Assembly: GCA_030544235.1 (NCBI GenBank)
Contig: CM060475.1
Location: forward strand, 2,131,920-2,195,919
Length of the DNA: 64,000 nt
Direction of reading: 5' to 3'
Source of the DNA: Lepturacanthus savala
Taxonomy: Eukaryota; Chordata; Actinopteri; Scombriformes; Trichiuridae
Part shown: positions 42,201-53,705 of the stretch, one piece after another
Position numbering within the stretch: the stretch's first letter is position 1
Layout: every line of letters starts with the position of its first letter
The notes under the pieces: model-generated
The model's database searches: none
The model's input: the letters and a program-made list of their open reading frames with translations, nothing else
Told to the model about the DNA's origin: nothing
Made by a program: the position numbers and the translations under genes

Positions 42201-45200
42201 GCAGTCACAGTATTCAAATCAATGGAGAGAACAGAAAAAAATAGTTGAATTAAAAGATCTAAAGATCTAAAATTCGCATTAGCGAGCGCTTATCCTTTGC
42301 CAAAATAATCCATCCACCTGACAGGTGTGGCCTATGAAGATTGATGAAGATGAAGATTGAACAGCGCACGTGTGCCTTGGGCTGCTCGTAATAAAAGGCT
42401 GCTCAAAAATTTGCACTTAGCATGATGCCACATGTTTTGAGGGAGCATGTGTTAGCATGATGTGCTGACTGCAGGAATATTATCATAACATTATTTAGAC
42501 AATTTAGTGTTTCCCATGAAAAGTCCCTCTTTTATTTAGCACCATGAGCTGTAAAATGAATAGAAAACATTATTACATTAGCCTTCTGATGCAATGAGCA
42601 AACACATTGTACAATGAGGTTACACTGGACTGATAGTTGCTGGAAATGGGACCTAGATACTGCACCAGATATTGCACCAAAAACCAGACATTAGCAGCTA
42701 GAATAGACATTTACCACATTAGCAATGCATAGAGTGTATTTCTGATTAGTTTAAAGTTATCTTCAATGAAAAAATCAGTGCTTCTCTTTCAAAAATAATA
42801 AATATGTATAGTAGTGTAGTGTATATATGCTGAGTCATAATAAGGCTATAATATATATACACACACAACCTAATATGTTAATGCCATGTCTAGACACATT
42901 ATTTACTACTTATATCCATCCAAGCATCCAAATCATAGCCTGTTATTGATGGATAACTTATACTGTGACTAAACATGACCTTTAAATATTCCTATTCATT
43001 GTCTAGGCTATATTTACATTAGGTTACAGGTTAGCATCTTAGCATATCTGCATCTGTAGGCTACTTCACTATTTTTCTCATGCTTTACCTTTCCTCCTCT
43101 TTGCCTGGTCATCCTCTGCCTTCCTTGCTGGAAGAAATGCTCACTTTGATTAATGCAGCCTCTTACGTTGCATCCTCTGACTCATTCCAATGCTTCTAAA
43201 AATAGATCTGTAGTAACGTCGCGACAGTATTGACTTTTGCTTTTAACGAGTCAAATATATGAGCATCTCCATCACGTGAGACTGATAACTAGGTGGGCTT
43301 TCTGTGTTTGGTTTATTGGCTTTTACTTGATGAAATGTCGTGTAAAGGGGAAACATTAAGATGAAACTTGAGGGAAAAAGGTCATGACCTTGGTGCCCTC
43401 AGTGGTGGCAGTACATCCAACTGGCCCACGCCAGCATCATCCAGCATCACCTTCACCCACTAGACGGTGTGCCACCAGCCACAAACAAAAGAATTTCTGC
43501 TCAAGTTGTCAGAAAGCGGCTCAGGGAAGCTCATCTGCATGCCGCTCGTCCTCAGCAGGGTCTCGACCCGACTGCAGCTCATCGGTGCAGACGCTCACCT
43601 TCGATGGCCTCTGGCACTTTTTAGAGGAGTGTTTTCTTCACGGATGAATCCTGGTTTCCACTGTACCGGACAGATGGGAGACAGCGTGCGGTGTCGTGTG
43701 GGTGAGTGGTTTCCTGAGGTCGACGCCGCGAACAGACTGCAAAAGTGCAGCGTTGAGACTTTTGTTCGGCGCATATCTCGTCAGGGGGTATCAGAACTTA
43801 AAATAAAACCCGGGGGAAATCATAAAAAACGTTTTAAATAGAAACCCAAACCTCAGAGCAACCAAACCACAGCGTGCGTCCTGATACCTTAATACCACTT
43901 CCCATTTTAGTTGAGTTCAGTTCAGACCGACTGTGGAACTCCACTTAAGATTATACGCCACTCCAGCGGATTTGTTCTGATTAGAGCATTAAAAAAAACC
44001 TGGAAGAGATAATCTGCAGATTTGCAGATGCTTTAGCGTTGCTGACCTATATGGTAAATAGTAAATAGGCTGCATTTATATATCACCTTTCTAGCGTTTT
44101 CCACCATTTAATTGATTCCCTTTACGCTGCTTATCAGGTGGATCTAATCATTTATTAGATCAGGAGCAATCGGGGTCAAGTATCTTGCCCAAAGACCTTC
44201 TGATCTGACCCGTGGATGTTTGCTTTACCTCTGAGCCACAGCTGCCCCCGATATCCGTGTCATGACACAGGAGCTGTGAGGAAGCGGCTGGTTTTTGGGT
44301 CGTCTTGTTTGGTCTGGGACTCCCGAGGCCCCCGCCACCGATAGCTGAGTCTAGGGATTTTCTAGCCGCGCGGTTTCCACGTCTTCTTTATTTAGGCTAC
44401 CCCATACTCTGCGTCGTTCCCCACCCTTAAATCGGAGTAAACAACCACTGTCGTTCTGGTATGTCTGTGTTTGGTTATGTAAAAAGGTCTTGTCTGTCAT
44501 TTGCCTGGCCTGTGAAATCCAAACCCAACTCCTCAGTGAAGACTGACAGAGGAGAGCGTGATTCAGCAACACTAAATTACCATCGCACAGCGCGATTTTG
44601 ACATGCTGCCAGTTTCCAACGGAACGGGGCGAACAGCGCTGTCATCGTTCTTCAGAGCCTGCGGCTTCTAAAGAATGATGAAGAAAAGTGAAGTCTGTCC
44701 TTGTTTGAGCGCCGCATTGTTTTTCTGCTGGATGGCCCCGCTGCCTGTTTTTGTTTCTGCTACTTGGCCGCAGTCAGTGTTGATTCACAAGAGAGGTTTC
44801 AGCGTATTGCACCATCTTCAGTGTTTAGAGCTTTCCTTTGTTATTTAGCATAGGAATCTGGTTTAGGAGACAACAGGGTTGCATCTTAAATTTAGCATTT
44901 TTTTTTGCATTTATAGCAGAAAAATATGGTTTAGCTGGAACTATATTGCGGTAATTAAGTGTACTCAGTCAGTGAGCCTGCATGGGAAATGTGTTTGTGT
45001 ATGCAAAGTTAAGTTTGCATGAGCACAATGCAAAGACTATACTGTTTATGGAGTGTAACACCACAAGAGCTGTCGTTTTAATCCTGTAATCCATTGGTTA
45101 AATGCACAATATGTAATTTTCTCCTCTCAGTCAAAACAATAAGGAAAGATGGAGTTTAAAGTCATGATCCTCATTCATCATGAAGTACTCTAGGATCGCA

Positions 45201-48200
45201 GAGTCTTCATTGCTCTGCCATTCTCCCAGATTCCTTCAGTGTTCATCATTCGGGAGTTTTAATTTAATGGGAGCAGAGAGCTCTCTCTCTCTCCAAAGCA
45301 AACACACCTGCTGATTAAAACCAGAACAAAGCAGCTTCACCTTTAAAATCAGTGTTTTACGATGCCGGGGCCGTGAGCCGAGCTGCCGCTCAGCGCGTTT
45401 CTCTGATAACTCAAGACGCAGATGTTCAAGAAGTCGCCTCCTCTCTAAAGAAAACAGACCTGGTGATTAATACCTGCACAGTTTTATAAATCCATTGTAA
45501 AGATGTGGCTTAAAACTGGATAAAATGTCAGTTCATTCTCTTGTGTGTGTTGAATGCTGTACACAGTAGTAGTATGATATGTGACATAGGTCTAGTTTTA
45601 GATATTTTATTGCACTTAAGTTGAGAAATGACAAGGAACAGATTCTAAAAAGTGGGTCAAAATTGAAGCAGCAGGCAACCGGATGTCTTGACTGTTACTC
45701 CCTAGTACTGCTGATAAAAACTGGAAACTACATTTCCCATAAAGTTGTTTGGTTGAAAACCTCCCTGCCACAAGCTCCTCCCCCTTCAGGGTTATCTTCC
45801 CAAAAGCTCCCCAGATGCCCCTTTAACTGGTTCACCCAGGCTGAGTGTGTTTAATACAACTGCGATTAACAAAACAGTTGCTATTTCAATCAGCGGGGCA
45901 GCCGATCTGCAGAAATTGGGCAGTGACCATGAAAATTTCCCCTGACCCAGTTGCACTTCCAGCTCCGAGTAAAAATAACTATCACGCTTTAGCATGGAAA
46001 ACTTTTACAGCCCTTTCGGTGACCTGAGAATCCTTCCATTCAAAAGTCCGGATGAGATCGGTAGATTTGGAGGCTTAGCGGCAATATTCCAGCTAATTTT
46101 GCTTTTCGAGTATTGAACACAGCCAGAAAGTCGTGTTTGGGTAGTTTTTCTCTTTTAATTAGTGAGCACAGGGCTCCTGTCTGCCAGATTACCTGCAGGC
46201 CTCAATACTCATATATAGCGTAACCCAGATTCTTCAGTAACAGTCATTATTGTCAGCCTGAATTTAGGTCTCTGATGAATTATTGGCACTATTTGCCTAA
46301 GAAGAAGAGAGGGATCACAGTTAAACCTGCACTACATACACCAAAAGTGCAGCGGGAACACGATCTTTGAACAAGAACACGTCTCTACTCTCCTTGTAGT
46401 AGAAATGGGCGCATTCAGCCAAGGATTAAACATAGTGTTCATGTAACAAATGTTATCCAAACACATATCCAGCCTTAGATGGTGGTGGAAGTGGTGGAAA
46501 GATGATGTTTTCATTTAAAGAAAGAGGAAAAAATAGATGCTTTTTTCCGCCACTCTCGCTGGGATAAAAAATTCCGTTACAGTGGCTCCTTATATAACTA
46601 GTTAAATTAATGAGGAAAATGATTTGGGAGAATAAATTCCTTCCAAAAGAATCTTCTTTTTTTTTTTCCTTCATAATCAGTCACACGATCGGGCGACGTC
46701 TTTAAGGCCTTGGTGTTGCAAAACAAAGTGTGGATAGCTTCTTTTCAACGCCCCCTCTCATCAAACCACTGCAGTCAAACTTGGCTGCCGTACCGTCTTT
46801 TGAATCATGGCTCTGCTGCTTTGCATGGAACTCTGGCAAACCCTTTATTTATGATGACGTGCCCGTAGTCTTAGGTACAAGCTTGCAGCTTGGGTGGCAC
46901 GATTTCAGTTTGCTTCGGTTCGTGAAAAGCGTTTCCAAAATCCTTTTTTTTTTAATAGGTAAGGCAAGAAGAAGCATTGCCAGGCCTTTTTTTCTCCTCA
47001 GTGAGTCATCAAGCTTCAGTGTTGTTGCAGTGTGAGCAGCAGCCTGTAGGAGGCAGCAGTGATGCATGTCTTGTATCTTGGCACTGTCATCCCTGAAGCG
47101 TTTAAACATGTAAAGGCAACGACCTTTCCTTTCTCAAAGCTTTAGAGAAGAGGCTCCTGTGTGTTAGTGCAGTGGCCATCACTCTGAAACTGTGCCTTGG
47201 AAATAAGGCTTTTAGTGAAGTAAATCAGCCAATAAATCTCAACACAAACCTCTTTGATTTGGTTTCTGCTGCTGTGCAGTGAGGGGAAAAAAAATGGCAC
47301 GAGTGATCACCTTTCACCGAAAAAATGTCCCTCACCCATTTCTTTATTTCCTCGGAAATAACGAGTCTTGTTGCCAGGAGACCGGCCTCAATCGCTCATA
47401 TGGAATTTAATTAAAAAAAAAGTGTTTTTTATGTTTTCATACAACCCCAGAATATCAAAGTTTGTGGAGGAAATCTCTGATAGAGGGGGGGCAACGCTAC
47501 TTCATACATTTGCAGATGAGCCGTCTGAGAAGAGCACATGAAGAGGATTTAATATTTTCCATCGAACTCTCTATCCAATTATTAAAAAGCGCATGGAAAC
47601 AACTGATAAATGTCTTCTGTGGATGCTCAGCCGTTTTTTTTGTTTTTTGTGGTCTGGTGCTGCGTCTCCCTGGTTTGCAGAGGTCTGTATGAAAAGGTTA
47701 CCGGGTGCATTGTGGGGTGCAGTTTGGATTTCATTAGATTAATGCAGTCTGTGAAGGTGTAGCCAGACTGAAAGACTGAAAACCCAGAAATCACTGCAAT
47801 ATAACAAATCAGCGACTTAAAGGGGCAATTCAACAATTTTACACATGAGATCAGTTTACTTGTCACAAAAACAGGAAAAAATAAAAAGGTAAAAAGAGCT
47901 AAATATCCCCATCAACCAAAATAGTAATAGTTTTTTAGTTCTTTAGTCTTTTTTTTAATTAACAGAGACATTTTCTTAAATGCCAGTAGCTTTCTTTTTG
48001 ATAAGACACGCCTACTCGTTTCCCGTTTTGCTGCATCATCCACTTAAAAGTAGGTGAGTGTGTCAATCACCGATGAATTATTTACACCAGAGAAGTGTTC
48101 ACGTGTGCGTTTGAACGCGTAGAAGCCAGTATCCTTCAGCGAGCGTCCTTGCTACAGGAGGGAGCCGGGATGCTGCGATGATAATTGGATGGTGATTTAC

Positions 48201-51200
48201 AGGGGGTTGCCAAGTTTGTCCCGGTTGTCCTATGACGCATCAGTCCCACAAGGTGTTAATGGCTGTGGGCCTGGCAACGCAGGTCCGGAGAAGTTAAATC
48301 ATCTTTTTTTTTTAATGCCCCGGAGGACATGTAAATGACATCAGAAAGATGACTGCATCCCTTGTAGTTTCACTGGGAGTGGGAGAAAGAGGAAGGAGGG
48401 AAAGAGAGTAAAACATTGTCTGCAGCAGCAGCCGGATCGTGTGTGTGTGTGTGTGTGTGTGTGTTTCTTTGTTGGTAACAAGTCTGCTTGTCCTGTTGAC
48501 AAAGCACGCGGAGTCAGAGAAATGACTAAGCTGCGAGAGGGAGGGAGGGAGGGTGAGGGAGACGGAGAGGAAAGAAAGGAGAAGTGGAAGCGGTACGCAT
48601 GAGTGATGGAGAGAGGGAGGCGACGGCGAGGATGAGAAAAGACGGAGAGGAGGCGAAGCGGTGAGCGAGGGAGAGCGAAGTCAGAGCGTCGGAGCATCCT
48701 CATCCCCCGGCAGAAGGAGGAAGGAGAGTCGACGCCCTGCTGCCGACTGGATGAACAGTTGTGCTGCTCATCCCTCCATCCTTTCACACAGGAGGATACC
48801 ACTCAGAGGCCCTGGAGCTGAGATTGGCTTCTTTTTTTAATTTGAAATCCTCCTCAGCGACAAGAGATGAACTGAATCTTTCTTCAGGGATCTTTTAAAG
48901 GTACATTTTTTCGAGGGGTCGGGGATGTGGGAGAGGTCAAGATCGAGAGTTTGTCAACTTTTCGCACCAAGCCGCTGCACCTGAAGAAATCCGAGACCCC
49001 GTTTTTTTTTTTTTTGGGTTGTCTTCACCTGCATGGTGGCGGTGGCGAGCGTCCGGCGGCGCCATGGGATGCACCACCAGCGTGGTTCTGTTGGAGGGGC
49101 TGCGCTCCATCCTCGAGAGGAACTGTGGCTACGTGAAGGGGGCCGTGGAGCTGGGGGCTCTGGAGGAGGAAGAGGAGACGCTGAGTCTGAGGGGGTCTCA
49201 ACTCTGGATGCCAACCACTGCTCTGGTAAAAAAAAAAAAAAAGATTCTGCTTCCAAAAATGTTTTGCTGTCGCTCGCACAATCGGTTGTGGTTCTAATTA
49301 AACAAAACTGCAGTATGCCTGGAGAGAAGGGTGTTCCCATTCCAGAATTAATTGAATGTTAAACAGCATCCTACTTTTTTATGTGCACCACACACAATTT
49401 AAAAAAAACCCTAAATCTCTAAGTATATGTATATGAGTGAACTCCTCTCTATTCTCTAAATCTGTAACTCCAGTAGCTTCCTTTACATCATATATAAGAT
49501 CATCTCTTTTTTCAGAATGGAAACCAGTTAGAAAAATTAATAATTTACAGCGAGTGTGGAGGCTCAGCGGATTAAACATGAGTTAGTGCAGAGAATGGCA
49601 GAATTTGGGCTAAAAATCCGCCTAATAGTCTCCCCTGAGGAGCTAGACTCAGAAGAGGAGTAGCTTATATCTTTCAGAGCCCATTCACCCAATTAGTGAT
49701 GCAAGTGGTGCAGCTCATCAAAAGAATTTGGCTGCAAGGAAATATAAGGTTAAATTCTTTCTTTCCTGGAGTAAGTAGAGTCGTGAGATCCTTTCTCCTT
49801 TTTTTGTATCCATCTTTGTCTGCAGCTTGTTTTTTTTAATACATTAAGCGACTACTTCTTCTAAAGTTAGCTCCATTAGCCAGCAGCCTGTGTTAAGTCA
49901 GAGATCTAATTGCTAATCAATGGTGAAAGGGTTAAGTAGGATTGCTAGTGCACGCTACCTCAAGGACATTCGATATAAACCATTATCACTTGTGGATGCA
50001 CTGTTTCCTTTATAACCATTAAGCTGTGGTCAGTCTCCCATAACCGTCCCCATTAAAAACAATTACAGTTGCTTTTTGTAGCAGAGTTTCTCTTTCCATT
50101 AATGTGCAAATTATAGTAATTTATAGGAGGGAAAATAGGAAACACACAGGACTTAGAATCAAAACGTCAATGCTGATTTCCTGGGCTTCTGAAGAATAAA
50201 AATATATATGTTATTAAATGTATTAAAAGCCAATATCCATTGTTTTACAGCTGCTCCTTTTTCCCATGGTAGTGGTTGGAAAAAATAGTTTTTGGGCCCA
50301 ATAGCATCATGTCATAGAACAAAACGTGAAAATAGCTGAAGCCTTATTTCAGATATTTAACCCAACACCCATTTAAAAATCAAGGGGAAGGAACTAGAAT
50401 TGCTCATTTATTTCTGGGTTTCTTCCTGCAGCACTCTATAAGACAATTAGTTCACACAGTTTGCTCAAGAGTTTTTGCACCATTAACTCCAGAGCTGTTT
50501 GGAGAATGTGCTTCTTTTGTCAAGCAGTTTATACCCTGACTGGATGGTGCAACGCGGCTTAATGAGCTGCGATGGCTTCCTCCACTTCCTTCAGAGGTCC
50601 TCGTTAGCCAGATGCTTTGCTATTGGTCATATTTCTCTAAAATCCCACCTAAAAATGTGTCCAAAAGAGCAAATCAACAAATAAGTGTCACTTATAGTGC
50701 TTTATTATGATTATTACGTTTTCTTTTACAGTATTTTGATTATTCATGGACTGAAACTAAGTATTTTATCATACAACATAGACATTTTACAGTATTGGAA
50801 GCCAGCTCCTGTTATTCCAGCGAGATTGTGGATGATGCCTCAGAAAATAGACAGAAATCTTAATAAATCCCAGTGTGTGTGTGTTGTATCTTCATTTTAT
50901 TCCTATAGAATAATTCCATACTGGGACTTTCTCTCTCCAGTCTCTCTGACATCATACAGTCTTAGGGAACTCCCCTCTTGTGTATCATATTTAACTTGTA
51001 CCACATGTTTTTTTTTCTCCGTACTACCTGGATTTACAGTAACCAGGACAGTTTTTATATAGAAAGATACATGCACCAAATTCGACAATGCATTTGCTTG
51101 GGTCACCTACGATAAACCGACCGAGTGTGAAGTCGATCAGATGAGATATGTGAGGAACATTGAGGAGGACAGAGTTTCCTGGAATTAGCTACAGCGTTGA

Positions 51201-53639
51201 CCACAAGGCCGACCAGAGATGACATTTTTAGTCTGTGTGTTTGCCACAGACTGCTTGGCTTATCCTTCAAGCTGCTAACAGCTACAGCCATGAGCTATAG
51301 GTCAGGGAGCTAAGTTGCATGTGATTACTACATGTCTGTGTGTGTGTGTAACACATGTTTGGAGGGGGGAGATCGGTCGAATAGGGGGAAGTTTCTCTTA
51401 TTTTCAGGCAACTCCCTCACACTTTCTCTCTCCAGGGCGCCTGTAGCGATGGTCGGCTCCCAAACATTACATCAACCTCCCCTTATGCAATCCTCCACAG
51501 ACTTGCGTGACGCGTCTATATGTGTGTACGTGCGTAAGCCTCCTGGGAAGGGTGTGGAAGGCTCACATGTCCTAATGGGTTCAAGCTGTGTAAAACAACA
51601 AATGGACACCATCCCTCCCCACCAACACTCTCTCGCTCCCTCTCTCTGAAAACCTTTTTTTGCGTCTGCACTTCTGAGCTCTTTCTCGCTTGATGGGCCC
51701 TGTAAACTAATTTGTACGCTCCCCGCGTCCATCATGCACGCATTCATGGCATGGTACCAGCGCTGGCTGGAAGCGTGATGGTGTGAGAGCGCCCCAGAGA
51801 CGTGGGTGAGTGAAGCGGGATGACCTCAGCGCAGCCGGAGACTCGACAAGAGGCTGATTATCACGCTGGGCTGGTGACGCTGTCACTGTGGCTTCTGCAG
51901 GGCGACGGGGGATGCAGAACACTCAGCGGTCCCACAGAAACTGACACCAGACCAACGTCAAGCTAGACACCTGCACAGGATGACTAACATCTACCAGATT
52001 TATCTACAATATGTTCCACAGTGTTAAAAAAAAAAAAGTTGGAGGTCACCCGGACAATTGAATCCGTAAAATGAATAGAAAATTAGAAATAATGCTTTGA
52101 ATTTGAAATAATATTTTTTGCTTTCCGTTTTATGGCTTCTCTAACCAGTGAAGGGTTTTCTAATCATCTATTAGTCTTCTGATCTTCTGAATGAGCAAAC
52201 ACATTGTACCATTAGGTTACACTGGACTGATAGTTGCTGGAAATGCGCCTCTATACACCTATGTAGATATTAAACCAAAAACCAGACATTTGCAGCTAGA
52301 ATAGTCATTTAACACATTAGCAATGTATAGAGTGTATTTCTGATTAGTTTAAAGTTACCTTTATTGAAAAAAAAACAGTCCTGGATAACAAACAATAAGT
52401 ATATTGTACATTCTACCCTAACACAACCTCTTGGGCTGGACAGCATGAAGATATCAGAATTTTTGGATGTCGCCCAAACCTTTATCTCTACAAATGTTCA
52501 CGGGAACCCGCTCAATAGCCGTTGAGGTATTTCAATCTGGAGCAAAGATGTGGAGCAACCGAATTTTCGAATCCCCAGAGCTGCCCCGCTAGGCGAGCCG
52601 CTTCGTCGTTTTCTTTAAAATAGAATAGCAACAGCAATCAGAATATGTCACCTCAGGCTCCGGCATGACGGGCGTTGTTCTGCTAATGAAAATAATGAGT
52701 ATTCCCGTGGCTGGTAGAGCCTTCTTCCTCTCACCTCACCTCAGAGAAACCCTGTTGGCAAAGTGGAATAATCTTATTACGCCGCTTCTGCACAGTTTCC
52801 TGTGCTTTTTTTTTTTCTTTTTTTAAAGGAGTTATTTCTCTGAATGGTACGTTTCAGTGAGTCTCTTTGAAGCGAGTACAGTTAAAACAAGTTATGCAAA
52901 TTATGCAGAGTACCTCACATCAGAGAGACGTGCTGCACAAAAACTAAAACTCACACACACAAATACACACACGCGCGTGCGCACACACGCACACACCACC
53001 TTGCCCGCCTTCTGTGCTGCAGTTTGTTAGGTGTGATGGCACCGAAACTCCAACAGGAGAGACAGCGGCCTTTGAAGTCATGTCAACCCCTCTTCCTGAC
53101 AACATCCCTCCCCTCTCCCTCTTCATTCTTTGTGCATGCGAGATGCACATTTCTCCACGCGTAGAGACAATCGGCCGGGGTTATTAATCATGCGCGTCGA
53201 TCGGGAGCGATCCTGCGGCCTGCCAGCGCCGGCACTGTTTGGGGAGTTTCTCTCCGAAGAGGGGATTCGCATAAATTCGCCCAGTAGTGATTCCTCATTA
53301 AAAGAAAAAACTTTTAAATGTCATCGTTCTGGAACACATTACCCGATAGTCAAAAGGATTGTCCTCTGACTGAACGGGGCGACTCAAACCTGAGCAGCAT
53401 GAAAGTGTGTGTGTGTGTGAAGTGTGTATTGTGCCGGATAAGGGGGAAGTGTGTGTCCCTCGCTGTGAGGGACCGCTGGAGCGGATACGGTGCAGGAGCA
53501 GTTCAAAGCGAACCAAAATATCACTGGCAAGGAGAACTTTATCCACAGTGATTGAGTGTCTAAACACACTATGCCTGGCACCAGTTATTTTTTGCTCCTC
53601 TCATCTCTTTTTCTACCCTTTCCTCCGCTTTCTATTTCC

Positions 53640-53705
<66 letters not shown>

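Noticed and set aside
48341..48802. 153-aa minus-strand ORF
   Set aside because: Antisense of a GA-rich tract and a TG repeat upstream of dock9 exon 1b. Composition only.
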